DNA from: Alisma plantago-aquatica
Taxonomy: Eukaryota > Streptophyta > Magnoliopsida > Alismatales > Alismataceae
DNA length: 64,000 bases
NCBI GenBank assembly: GCA_963693085.1
Contig: OY856409.1
Span: forward strand, 295,282,058-295,346,057
Direction of reading: 5' to 3'
Positions 23,601 to 35,700 of this stretch are shown piece after piece. The notes below the pieces were generated by a model. The model did no database searches. It was not told where the DNA came from and saw only the letters and a list, made by a program, of their open reading frames with translations. Numbering within the stretch: the first letter of the stretch is position 1; every line of letters starts with the position of its first letter. The position numbers were made by a program, and so were the translations under genes.

Positions 23601-24036
23601 AGCCGTCGTCTCGATGTCCTCCGTTCTTTAACATAACAGGAAATAAAATCTATCCTAATTTTACATTGCTTAAAAGGGAAACCCCGAGTTACATTCGGGG
23701 GGAGCAAAGGTAGGAAAGAATCTCGAATTATTTCGAGTTACATCAGGAATAGGAGAGTGCAGATCGGTGTGCAGACTGAGATGCAAGAAACCACATACAA
23801 CCATACACAGATAGGGTTTATTGGCCATAACCACGCTAAACATCCACCACAAAACTCGTTTAAGGGTGACGCGTATCGAGTGCATTAATAATACATATCA
23901 TATATGTAATTGGGATTTGTGGATTTAGGATTGGACATGCATAAAGCCAATTTTATTCGCATCATGTGCAATAAATAAAGGCGACAAACCAAAATCGATC
24001 ATATCGATATTCCTAAAATATAGAGCAGTTGACGTG

Positions 24037-24048
24037 GCTCTGATACCA
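24037..24048 (-). other. Primer binding site of X1 (tRNA-iMet)
   Basis: The plus strand reads GCTCTGATACCA, the complement of the standard TGGTATCAGAGC site. It is perfect and lies one base from the LTR start at 24050, which fixes the element orientation as minus. Confidence 0.92.
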
Positions 24049-24049
24049 C

Positions 24050-26274
24050 TGTTGGGTTTTAGGGGAGGCAGAGAAGGCAGCAGAAACAAAGTTTTCTCCC
24101 CCAAACACGGAATAAGGAAACGCGTCAACATCTATATAATAGGAAAGGATGGTTTATGGAATCATACCTTATCCCGAGGCTTGCTCGGCGACAATACCTC
24201 GTGGCTTGTGCGGTCTTCAACTCCAGTCTTAGACGATGTCTGTGCAGCTCCTGGTCGCACCGGGACTGAAGACTCCTCCTCTCACCGGATTGTCAGGATT
24301 GACAGTTGTCCTCCTAAGCGGAAAAAACCTCCCGCCTCTAAAGTAGTCCACATGGACCACCTGGAACTCCACACTCTTTGTCCCACAAGGAAGTGGAAGG
24401 AGTCACACCCTCCTATTGGAGTACTAGTCACCAACACACTCTCCTGCCTCCAGTTGCAACTGCAGTTGTCTTTCCCTTGCTGCACCTCCCTTTGCGGGTA
24501 GCACTTGGTCGGGCTCTCTCTCAGTTACCAAAACTAGAGAGAAGGACAAATTTGCAGAGCAACTGGTTGCACTGAGTTTTACTTTGAGAAGCCCCCAATA
24601 CCCCTATATATATAGGCGTGTCATGGGACAGGGTTCTCTGTCCTCGGCAATATGGGACTAAAAGCAGGAGTAGAAGGGTTCGAGATTTTCCACAAAAGCA
24701 ACCAACTCGCAACCTGAAGTGATCGTTTCACAACTAAAACGGTCGATTGACACCTCAACCGATCGGTTGGGACCCATGAGTCAGTCGGTTCACTTCTGAA
24801 CCGGTCGGTTTGTGGTCCTGACCAATTCCCAATTGACTTTCCAACTTTTGTTTCTAATTGGTATCAAATACCAATCCTTGTTCCAATCAAATTGGGCAAG
24901 TGAAACGAAAGGAAAATTCTCACCAATCCTACTTTCCCAACTTGCCTGGTTGCAACAGTTGAACCGATCGTTTCAACACTTGAAGCAATCGTTCACCCTA
25001 TCCTTGAGCCGATCGATTCAACACTTGAGCTGACCGGTTCACCAAGCTCAGACGATCGGTTCATCTCATGAGCCGATCAGTTGGGAGTGCAGATCGTGCA
25101 GAATCAGTCAATTGCGATTTCAATCAATCTGATACTCCAATCAATGTGTCCAACACCTTGAACAATATGATATTGAGCTATCAATTGATTGAGTGTTTAA
25201 TTGAACTACTAAACTCCTTTAGTAATCAATCTAAATGTTTCTTGTGGACAAAACTCCTCTTCTAGGTTAAATCCTATGTGTGTGACCATGCAGGTCCATT
25301 TCACGTTGGCAGTGAAAGTCCATAACACTTATGACTTCACAAGCAAAGAGTGGTGCCTAGTCACACATCAGTGCTACCCAAGTGAAAGTAGAAAGTTGGA
25401 GAACAACTTTCAATCCTACAATCCGTGAATGGTGTTACAGTGAATGTATAATTCCTTTGTCACTGATATCCCGAATGAACTCGAGGCATGGAACAGTCAT
25501 CCTGTCAACGTTCATTCACTTTCTTGATCTCAGAGCAGATTGAACGAGATATGTATGACATCAATATCACATACTAATTCACACATGCGTGTGCACGCCT
25601 ATCTCAATCCTACTCATCAAGTGGCCATGGATATCAAACTCCCTCAGGAGGGACAAATCCCATATCTATCACTCACCCCTCAAAAGCCCCATGTGTCAAA
25701 GCCACCCAATCATCACCTTTATAACAACCCATGTTTTAGGACTACGTTTGATGATGTCAAAGTGTGCCCAATGACATGTTTTGAGTGCAGTGATTTCAGG
25801 TCTAAGAATCACACTCACCACCATCACTGTGAGTACTGACTGTGACTACCATGTCATGGTTCCATGTGTCAAACTCACGGTGGGTCTATCCGGTAAACTT
25901 GTTCTCTAACAAGTACCTATGTGTTTGGTTTGATATCTCTATATCATGAATAATGAGATTCTGTCATCAACCAACACCACAATCTAGCCTTGTCTGTCAT
26001 TGCTGTCTATCTACCTTCCACAATGACATCTGACTAGGGACATAACAAGAATGTACAAACTCTTAGCATCCGTATGATCTCATCGTTCAGGTCCTTAACC
26101 TGAAAGCATACGTCATTGAGTACTGTCATTCTCTAGACATTCAATCTATTCTATCACTATCTCATATGACTGAACCAGAAAGAATTGGAAGCTTGCCTTT
26201 GATGTTTATCAAATCAATCTTAATGTATCCCACCAATCATCCCATGATTGTCTCTCAGGGCATACATACCAACA
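24050..26274 (-). repeat. 5' LTR of X1
   Basis: This 2225-bp LTR pairs with 17207-19449. The TATA palindrome is at 24603-24616 and the GATC motif array at about 24715-25085, with one cluster shortened relative to the other LTR. The last bases ACCAACA are followed by the AGCAT target copy (26275-26279). Confidence 0.93.
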
Positions 26275-27335
26275 AGCATGATATTCAGTTTGATTGTATA
26301 GAACTCAAAATCACGAGTAATTGGCTCTATTACCAGTGAAATACTATATGTTGCATGTCCTAAAAATCATCATATGATGATCATAATATGGAAACATTGT
26401 ATACAGCTTTATTATTAATAGAAGGCAATTCCACTTAGTATGTTTGTTTTAGTGTTGAGAAATGAATAAATTTAATGTTGTTCTAAGAATTTTTGAGTTG
26501 ATGTCATAGTTTGAGTTGAGGACATGAACATGAGATCATATGTATGCTCAAGAGAATCTAGTCTGGTTATGTCCCTAGTCACTTATTATTTTTGATGTAA
26601 GACCACAACAATAATACATAAGACTAGTGTGTATATTGAATGATGAATGTGCACTTTCTTCATGATATTGGATATCAATTCAAATACATAGGTATTGATT
26701 ATAGAAAATTTTGCACTTTATAGACCTACTATGATAATGACACATGGAAGTGATGTTATGGAAGCAATAGACATATCTCAATGTAGCAATGGTGATTGTG
26801 ATCCTTAGACCACAAGTCATTAGAATGATCACATGTTGTTTGGTATACTTTAACACTACTCACACTGACTCCAAATAAGGGTTATCATACATGTAGTGAT
26901 AGGGTGCACTGCAATACTTGTAGACTATTGTGCGTGTTTTAGATGTAATTTTCCCTTTATTGGAGTGATATCATGGCCACTTAATAAGTGAGACTATGAA
27001 ATGCATGGACATGCTCATGTGAGTCAATATATGATATTGAGCTCACACAATCTCAATAGTCTTCTCTAGTTCAAGAAAGTGAGATTGAAGTTAGTAGGAT
27101 GACAAACCATGCATCAGCTTCAATTTGGATATCTATGACAAAGGGACTATACTAGCATGGTTTGGTCACTTTACAGGCTAAAGTTGTTCTCCAACTTATT
27201 CTTGTTACTTGGGTATCAGTGATGTGTTTCTAGATACCACCCTTTTCTTATGAGGTTTTGACCATCATTGCAAGGTAATCAGGAACCTTCAGGGTTACTC
27301 ACATAAGGATGCTTAAAGGATTTGAAGTTTGTAAT

Positions 27336-29954
27336 TGTAACACCCCACTAGTACAACATAGAGCGGAAGCACATAATTAACTCACTTCAAGGGGGATGTT
27401 ACAACCATGATATTTATTTCTCAAAATAAATTTTAAGCAAACCATCAAATGGGAATATACACAATTCTCATTCTCAAATCCTTAATAAGATTCACATAAA
27501 CATATTTGAATGGAGAATAAAATAAAGTAATACTCTAGGTATAGTTGGCACCCCACTAATGCTTTTCTTATTACAGGTTTTTGAGCTAGGGTTTTCATTT
27601 TAGATGGATTTTCCCTCCTGAGCTTGCTCCTAACCTATGGGCAACATGCCCCCAGTCATGCATAAAACCAAGGTAGTGGAATTGAACATATTACAACTTA
27701 AAGAAAACTTGAAAACTAAAATTAAACTTTAAGCATTTAAACATTGAAAATACACAAAAGTTCTTTGAGATCAATTCCTTTTATCTTGACATATATAAGG
27801 ATTCTCAGGTTGCACAAATGTGCCTCTTCCCTTATGCACCAAAGTGCCTCTTCTCTTATGCACTCAAGTGCATCTTATCTTATGCACTAAAGTGCCTCTT
27901 CAGTGTGCTCTGAGGAGCCTCTTAATGAGGACCTTATATAACTTTACTTTTATCATTTTCTTTCTCTTAGGAACTATTTCTTAATTCTTATCATTTACTC
28001 TTAAATTTCCATGATGATACAATAGTATTGACCACAAACTTTAAACTCAATTCATTATAAATTTAATGACTTTTAGAAATTGGAACATTAAATAATACAA
28101 GCATATCATTCATTACATTTCATACATACATATATAAATCAAACATTAACTATGCTCAATTTCCATGGACCACTTACCTTTTCACTCAGAGAAGATGTTT
28201 TCTCTATTCCTATATTGAATAATCCCTAATCACGCTCTAGGGGTTTGGAAACCCTAATTACCCCGTTTAAAGCATGTTTCACATTAATATACATTTTATT
28301 CACAATCTTAAACCCTGAGTTCATTTACATAAAAACCAAGGTCTGGCAATTTAGAAATAGACTCTAAATCACAATATTTAGATTCCTTATGAAAAACCAT
28401 TTCCAAAACATATGTTTGCTAATTATTTTGAGCATTTAGTGATTTACCATGAATTTTGTAAAATTGTCCAATCAGAAATTAAGGAAAGCTACACGTGTAT
28501 TTTCCAAATACCAGCGGCCCATCCAGCAGTCGGGCCCACTCTGAGGTGGCCCAATCCTTTCATGCCACATGGAGCCAGACCCACTCAAATAAAATGTGTG
28601 AACTGTTGAGTTGTCCAGATGCTCGAGTGCACAAATGACCATGCCAGGACGTGACAACATACCCCTCAACCAGGGTTAAATCGGGAAGAGTAGACATGCA
28701 ATTGTTCTTCTCAAAGTCACAAAGAACATGATGGAAAATTTATGAGTGAACATAACATTTTTTATATAATCTATGAAATACAAGGTCTTGAATGATTCAG
28801 TCACGTTGCAACAAAGGCATTGAGCCCTGACTCAGGTTGTCTCATGGCCTGGAGAACTGGGAGCTCCTACTGCCATGTCAGAGGCCCATTGGATGACCAA
28901 ACTCAGGAAGACACCAGGAAAGGACTACCAAGAAGTGTTAGACAATGCCATGAGGTAAAGCCTAATGTGAGGGTGTTTCTACAAGAAGGAACCAAAACAA
29001 GAAAACACATGTTCACCGGGAACATCGTGAAACATAGGAAAAGAACTCAAGGTTGAAATCAAAAGAAAAGATCAGAAATGCATATGTTGGAGTTCAGAAA
29101 ATGTTGGTGGAGGTCATATGAGGTGCGGTGAAAAGATCCCTAGGCCGAAGGAGCCTTTAGGTGCCATAAGGTGTCAGATTGACCTCAAAACACGGCTATA
29201 TGATATGGTGATTGGGATTTCCTACGAGAGATCAAGCATCAAAAAATGAAGGTCGGAGGGTTGAGGATGCTCACCATGATAGTAATTGGGTCGAGGTGGT
29301 TAGAGCCTGTAGAACCAAGTTGTCATTGTTAGAGAAGAAACATGAGTAGGTCTTGGAGTTTGGGGCACAAGATGGTATAGAACATTCTTAGACAATTACA
29401 TTTGGCTTTTGTACACGTTTGATATTCTATAATGGTCATTAATCTTAGTTATCATGTATTAAAGGATGAGATAATTTGAAAATTACTTCCCTTTGTGAAT
29501 CCTTGAGTTAGAATTTGAGATAAACATTATTAATTCATTAAAGAGTCATATAATCCCTCTTTATTCCCTTTTTGAGTTCTTTTCTTGAAGGAGATAGAAA
29601 ATTAAAGATATTATGATTTTCTTATTTTAAAAATTATCAAAAGAAAATCATACTTCTAACCCAATCCATTTAGTTCTTATTTTTGAATTCATTGCCTCAT
29701 GATTTTATCTTTCATCTCTTTTAAATTTCTTTTATATAAAATAAAAGGTAATACCAATTACTATCATTGTTCAAATATTGGTAATACATCATAAAAGGAG
29801 AAAGATGTTTTTTAGTCCCTTTTATTTCTCCTGCCTTCAATAATTTAAAATTAATGTTATTTATATCCTTTTTTCATTATGACCGTCAAAGAATTCTATT
29901 TAGGAAAAACCACATTAAAATTTAAAATTGTCAATGAGAATTTTGGATGTTGCA
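27336..29954 (+). mobile_element. Solo LTR of a Del-type Ty3/gypsy family
   Basis: This 2619-bp block starts TGTAACACCCC and ends GGATGTTGCA, an inverted-repeat pair like other Del-type LTRs here. It interrupts the Y LTR, with flanks GTAAT and ACAAT. The uninterrupted Y 5' LTR has GCAAT at this place, so the flanks are a 5-bp duplication that decayed by one C-to-T and one G-to-A change. No internal region, primer site or second LTR is present, so it is a solo LTR from LTR-LTR recombination. It shares an upstream motif order with 49659-52070, including CCCCCAGTCATGCATAA and ACATGGACCACTTAC-like words. Confidence 0.82.
27815..27903 (+). repeat. 24-bp minisatellite in the solo LTR
   Basis: Three and a half units of about 24 bp, consensus CAAAGTGCCTCTTCTCTTATGC plus AC. 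Related AAGTGCCTCTT words occur at the same relative place in the LTR at 50110-50140. Confidence 0.85.
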
Positions 29955-30457
29955 ACAATCACACATATGATAAGATCGGTTCTAGGTAATATACATATTG
30001 ATTAATGCCCTATTGACCGACTAGGAAATATATTTAGTTGACTACATTAGTTGATCAATTCAATGTCAATCAAATGACCGGTCACCAATATGGAAAGTGA
30101 CCAATCGGTCAACTAGACAATCCACTTAGCAAATCAGGTGAAACTAGGGTTGAATTAAAATTGGAGACTCTCAAATGATTTGTAATCAAATTGATCAATT
30201 CAAATCCAATTATGACTTGATGACTTATCCAATCAAAGATTGGATATAACAGTTGGCTAATGGAGTTGAAGAGTTATATGATCGGTTTTTTATTCGGGCC
30301 ATTGGATACACTAGTTGGCCAACAAGGTTAGCGAGTCAGTTGATTGGTTTGTGAGTCGGCCAAAAGGAAAGTTTGTCTAAATTTTCCAATTTGATTATGA
30401 TTGTAAGTTTCAATTAGGAAAGGGATTGGATTTTTTTAATTCTAACACCATGAGTCA

Positions 30458-30469
30458 CTTATATAAAGG
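30458..30469 (+). promoter_or_regulatory. TATA box of the Y 3' LTR
   Basis: CTTATATAAAGG is aligned with CCTATAAAAGG of the 5' LTR copy. Confidence 0.55.
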
Positions 30470-30990
30470 GTGTATATCTAAAGGTAAAGACACACCTCGA
30501 GAATCAACAGATACAAGTTGATTAAGATATTTCTCTCTAGAAGAGAAAGAATGTTACCCTAAGGATGATAGCCTATTATAGGAGAGTAGTAGGAGTTTAG
30601 GGATGCTAGCACATCCAAGGAATCTGGTTATGCTTCCTCTAAAAAACTAAGGTAGTTCACCAAGAGTTTCTACATCCTCTTAGATGATGTAGAGGTTGAG
30701 GCCCTTGGGCATAAGTTTGAGGATAAGAAACTTCTTCAAGGAGAACTCAAGGTGTTGTTGTAAGAATAAGGTGGCAACAACAACAATTACTTAGGATCTA
30801 AACTTGGAATTACAAGCTCTAAACTAACATAACACATATCTAGTTGTTGGAAACATGTGTGCACCATATTTGATATCCCTTCTGTGTCTTTATATACCAA
30901 TGTTTTCTGTCTAGGAAATGTTTGTAGGCAAGGAGTTATGTTGGGAAGAAAATTGTATTTTCAGTGTGCCCCTTCCTTCAAAATCATACA

Positions 30991-32166
30991 TTTCTAAAAA
31001 ATGATATGTAGATTGAATTATATCTTATTTAGATGTTTATTTCAAAAGAAAGCAATTTTTCCATGTAGAGAATCATATAAACTACACAACACCTTTTTTA
31101 CTTGTGGCTAAAGGAAGGTCACACTTTTCATTCTTCTTTCCAGGCTAAAGGAGGACACAACTGTTTCTAGATGGCTTGCTATTTCATTTACTTTGAATCA
31201 CATTTATAAGACCTAATAATAATTGAAAGATATTTGAATCACATCTGGAAGACCTAATCATAATTCAAGCATAATAGCATTTCTAGTGAGCTTGCTAAAG
31301 AACATAAATTCTTATGAATTGAAGAATCTATACTTGAGCACATCATAAGATATTAACACATGATATCACTAGGATAGTTTCACAAATGACCTCTATGACA
31401 CATGTGTTATTAAACTAAAACTATATGGTCCTTGAATTTAGGAATGGATTAGGGTTAGTCTAGGAAAGAAAACTTGAGAGTCTAGGAGCATCCATAGTGA
31501 AGAGAGTCATTAACTTGAGTCAAAATGATATTCAAAATCCAAAGTGTAAAAGTGACTCTTATTCAAAATGTGCTTCAACCAGGATGCACTTCAGTTAAAC
31601 TATACTTTGACCTTAGTTTATAGGGAATGTATCAGTTCAACACAATGGTTGTAAATTCAAATTAGTTTGTATTGACTATCCTTCAGTCAAGCTGGAGTTT
31701 GGTTGAAATGAGCCCAGTCAAATTGTATTTTTGATTAAGCACATCTAATTTGAACTAGTTCAACTAAGAATCTACTAACCCAAATATGTATTACATATTC
31801 AATTTCATCTCTAGACACATAAGAAATAAAAGATAGTAATTTGGTTATGCTTATTCTTGGTTCAACAATTGTAGTCATATCAATCTTATATAGATGAGTG
31901 AATTCTTTCAATGTCTTTACAGTATCTATTTCACAGATCCCTTGCACAATGTATTTTGTAAGGAGTATTAAACTTTTCATGACTAAAGTCAATACCATGC
32001 CTTTTTACAAAGGTTTATATGAATCCTTGGAGTTGCTGCTTCATACAGGTGGAAGCCACATGATTTTTTGATGGTATTTGGGTATTGTGGAAAGAATTAG
32101 TTGGATGAGTTGAGATATTAGAAAGTCAAGTATAGTTTATGCATTGCTTGATTAAAAACAAACAAC
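30991..32166. other. Unassigned AT-rich DNA between Y and an L1 fragment
   Basis: I see no gene here. A 14-bp perfect palindrome TTGAACTAGTTCAA lies at 31750-31763. Several TTCAGTCAA/TTCAACCA-like words are scattered over 31560-31765, reminiscent of a decayed motif array, but the evidence is weak. The first five bases, TTTCT (30991-30995), should be the right target-site copy of Y. Confidence 0.4.
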
Positions 32167-32412
32167 TTGTTCAATCTATGCAGTAAAAGGAAAATCAAAA
32201 GACAATTTTTGTGGGGTCATCTAAAAACTAAGGTAAATGCATCATCCATCTTATGGCTAATTGTGGACGATCTTAATGTAGTGATCAGCACCGATGAGAA
32301 ATTAGGTAGGGAATCAATTAATATAAACATATATAAAGAATTCATCATGGGACTAGTAGAAGTTTGGCTTGAAGGCTTGGGTGCAGTAGTCCCAAACATA
32401 ACCTTCAAGTGA
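32167..32412 (+). pseudogene. L1-type LINE endonuclease fragment
   Basis: An open frame with LWLIVDDLNVVISTDEKLG followed by a segment with YKEFIMGLVEVWLEGLG matches the plant L1 apurinic endonuclease, where the usual wording is GDFNVVxSxDEK followed by EFxxxLxxxxLxDLG. The catalytic Asp of DFN is partly retained (DDLN). It is cut off after PNITFK, where the family normally has FTWxN. The flanking L1 sequence is not recognisable. Confidence 0.6.
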
Positions 32413-32767
32413 GGGTTTCTCCAAGAATATTTGATAAAGAAGTATCAAACCAGAAATGGATATAAACCTACCCTTATACAAGTATAGCACTCTTGTCTCA
32501 TATAGAATATGACCATGAACCTATCCCAATTTGCATAGAGGTAGACAACAATCGTCTCAACTTTCATCTCAAGAATAGTGTGCATTGGGTTTATGTCCTT
32601 TTCATAACTTTTTAAACAAATATAGGATGACAACACTGATTTTAATGCTGCTACGAGAGTTGAGTTAGAGGGTAGTTGGAAATGATAAGAAAGAAAGGTA
32701 TGAATTGAGGAAAACAAAGGAATGCATAAGAAGTGGGACCTAAGATCTGATCCACTCATTACTAAAT

Positions 32768-35700
32768 CAGATAAGAGTCGACATCCGTAACAAACAAACT
32801 CCAAATTTTTGCAATGAATGAATAAATTTTATATACTCTTTTATAAATGGATATCATAAAGACCAAAGTATAGCAACATAATAAAGTTTAATGAATATTT
32901 TAAATTTGCAAGATAATGATAATCTCCCACTTGGGAACTCACATTAAAAGCAACAACTTCAAGATCTAAGCAGAGGGACAACTAAGCTATTTCAAGTCTA
33001 TCTCCAAAAGTCAGATTAGCTAGCCAAGTCCAGATCATCATCTTAAATCATCCACGTACTTCACCTATAGGGTTGGAAGCATACCCCACAAGAGAATACA
33101 AAGTGGAAGTTTACAACACAGAAGTGTTGGTATGAGTATATACATAGGGATTGAGAAATATTATGTAAAAGGTCGTTATTAAACATTATCAAGGTTTCCA
33201 ACAAAGAGGGAGATATTCTAAATCCAAGGGAATATCAAAGAGAAACAAATTAAAATATATAAATTATACACTTGTTGTATGTTAATATATAAACAAGTGC
33301 CACATAAGCACAATCAAATAAATTAGGACACACAATCCATCATCAAGATTCTACACAAATAATTCATCATTCAAGTGAGATAAATGAAGCACTAGTGTAA
33401 ATATAAAGTTTGTGGTGTTCATGGAACATAACCCAAAAGCTGATAGAGAATGGTGCATAAACAAACTCCCATGGAATACACAATGAGTTATGGGTCATAT
33501 GATCCTCCATACCAAATATACATAAGTGTAATAGGACTAAAACCTTTGTGCATGGAAAGAGGACTAAAACCTTAGTGCCTAATAATATCACATAGGGGAA
33601 TAAAACCCAAAACCAAAGTGATGCATAACTCTAGTGCTATTGAATCAACATAGATTTAATGAGACCCCCATTACACAAATGGATGATATAAGTTATTCAC
33701 CACAAAAGTTGGTAAAGTAGGGTTCCACTTCTCAAAAGGAAAAATGTAGCTCAGTTTGAAAAATTAGGATTACATCATCAAATAAGATGAAAAAAATATA
33801 CTTTAGATTCCAATATGCATATCCACAAATCCAAAAATATCATAAGTTCAATATCATCATACAACTACTCACATGAGTCAAAATCTCAGAAGGGAGAGAA
33901 ACAAAGGGTAGTATGCCCCAAAGGACCAAGAAAGAGAAAAATATAGGTGATTTCTCAATATGATTATTAGAAGATGCAACATACGTCATATCTACACTAG
34001 AAATATATGTGGCCAATCATGGATCCACAATAGGGCCATAAGAAACCAATTAAGCACATGCAGAATTCGGGTTGAGTTCACATTAATTACATGACCTAAA
34101 AGTCATCTTTTTATTACTATAGATTTAAGTCACCAAAACCACTCCATTTTGAGGATTGTTTTTTTTTAGTTCATAACATATTTTTACTTTATTTTTATGA
34201 ATTATATAGTATTAGATTTATATAATTCTAACAAATTAGGAAAATCCTAAAAAAATCATGTACTTATTAGATTATAAGTAGGTGATGAAACACATGCCAC
34301 TAGATAGGAATAATTTCCTAATTATAAAGCATATTTTGTATTTTCTAATCTATAAATAATTTAATGAGAATTTTGTAAATACTTATTAATAGGAAAATAG
34401 ACAAAATTCACGTGAGCAAGACTGTCCACAACAAGGAAAATCTAGCTGAGGTGGCCCTATCAATGTTGGACAAATAGGTTGGGCCTATAACAAGTTAGGC
34501 ACAGAGCCCAACACGATTAAAAACAAATCATATTGAGAAAATACAATTTAGTCCATGATGGTGTGACAAAAATCAAACCAATTAAGGGCTAGGGAACTGA
34601 TATTCTAGACTATCATCTTCAATGGAAGCATAATAGCTAGAGAACATGAATGCAAACCAAAACTCCACTGAAGGATCATGCAAATAAACTTCCTCATTGT
34701 AATATAGGAGTCGGTATGGTTCGGATGAGCTAAGAAAAAGGACCTAAAGCAACCTACCACTGCACCACCACCTCCCACTAGAATTGTTGGAGAGGGACCG
34801 GTGAACAACTAGGGAACTCAAAGAAAGTATCTAGTGGGTTGACTACAATTCAAAACGGTAAAGACAAAGGTGCCAGAAATCGACAAAAAATTGTTCCATA
34901 ATAGGAATTCACATATCAGACCACGTGAGTTCAGACCCTAACACTATGATAAAATGATGTGAATAGGAAAAGGAGGGATATAAAGGACTGCCTCAAATCA
35001 TATAGAAAGGAAGTTTCCATAATATTTGGCAAAGTGCAAGGGAAAGGTGAAAACCTACCCAACCCCTTAGGAAGGCCAGGAGCACCCCCACCCAGTTGTT
35101 GGTGATGAGCAACAAGAAGACAAGGTTAGGAAGATGTACCCACAAATGAGAGGAAGAAAAGAAATACAATCAGTGATCAAAGAAGGGATGATGAATATAT
35201 TTGGGGATTTTATAGGAGTTTGATGACCCATGGTTCCATGAGAAATGAAAGAAAGAGGGCAACATGTGAGGAACAAGGCAATTAGGAACCCAAGGTTCAT
35301 TCAATGACCTGTGTAGTTATTCCCACTGAGTTTGGGATCCTTTGGCTTGATAGATTCTAAGAAAACAAACTAGATAGTAATATGGGGATAAGCAGAAAAG
35401 GAGACAGAGAAAAATGAGATGAAGAAAGGAAGGGAGAGCAAGGGCTGTGAAGTCTAGACTCACTAGGAGTTGGAATGAGGATAATCAAGAGAGGTTGTGA
35501 TTCCACCAGGGATCTAAACTCTGAACTAGATCAAAAAAAACAGCGATGGTGCGACACATACTTAGGTGGAATATGGTAAATCGGAGATTAAAAATAAATT
35601 CTGAGTTGTATACTCAATATTAGAGTTTAATGATTTGTCATCATATTTCATAGTTCTATTAAGGTAGCTACTAGCATTATCGAATTGGATTGAAACTTGG

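Larger units (their letters stand above)
19450..24049 (-). other. Interior of X1 (4.6 kb)
   Basis: In element order it holds the primer site (24037-24048), a leader of about 1.4 kb with a second GATC-palindrome array (23405-23600), a gag relic (21845-22510), a shortened pol relic with RT words (about 20080-20860), RNase H-like remains down to about 19500, and the polypurine tract AAGTGGGAGT (plus-strand ACTCCCACTT, 19451-19460). Only about 1 kb lies between gag and RT, where an autonomous copia element has about 2 kb of protease and integrase. Confidence 0.75.
17207..26274 (-). mobile_element. Complete Tork/Angela-like copia element X1 with dead gag-pol
   Basis: A full-length 9068-bp element: LTRs 17207-19449 and 24050-26274, tRNA-iMet primer site 24037-24048 next to the 5' LTR, polypurine tract next to 19450, and a perfect AGCAT target duplication. 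Orientation is minus. In element sense the LTR starts TGTTGGTATGTATGCCCT, an Angela/Tork-like start. The 4.6-kb interior carries gag and RT relics with stops, but protease and integrase are not recognisable and there is too little space for them, so the element cannot move by itself. It lies in the RNase H relic of Y. A second copy (X3) starts at 59041. Confidence 0.92.
10275..30990 (+). mobile_element. Angela/Tork-like Ty1/copia element Y with nested insertions
   Basis: This old plus-strand copia element is assembled from pieces: 5' LTR 10275-12149 (its first about 152 bp lie beyond the Athila insertion), internal region 12150-17206 and 26280-26348, and 3' LTR 26349-27335 plus 29955-30990. 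Once insertions are removed, the two LTRs come out at about 2.02 kb each, which supports the reconstruction. The polyprotein order gag, protease, integrase, RT, RNase H is that of Ty1/copia, and the wording of the relics resembles Angela/BARE-type elements. Many stops and frameshifts make it non-functional. It is the host of the Athila, X1 and solo-LTR insertions, hence older than all three. Confidence 0.8.
26349..30990 (+). repeat. 3' LTR of copia element Y, split by a solo LTR
   Basis: The LTR starts TGTTGCATGTCC and ends AAATCATACA at 30990. The part 27336-29954 is a foreign solo LTR. Without it the LTR measures about 2.02 kb, matching the 5' copy. It has a TATA box at 30458-30469 and, upstream (30005-30360), decayed GATC motifs such as GACCGGTC, GACCAATCGGTC, GATCGGTT and TTGGCCAA. 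The polypurine tract before 26349 is decayed. Confidence 0.78.

Noticed and set aside
31560..31765. TTCAGTCAA/TTGAACTAGTTCAA words as a further decayed palindrome array.
   Set aside because: Only one unit is palindromic and no LTR ends, TATA box or primer site could be found around it. Kept as a note only.
32445..32804. 119-codon minus-strand frame as a hypothetical gene.
   Set aside because: AT-rich, no motif or signal recognisable, and located between an L1 fragment and the presumed start of an LTR. Length is within chance expectation for this window.
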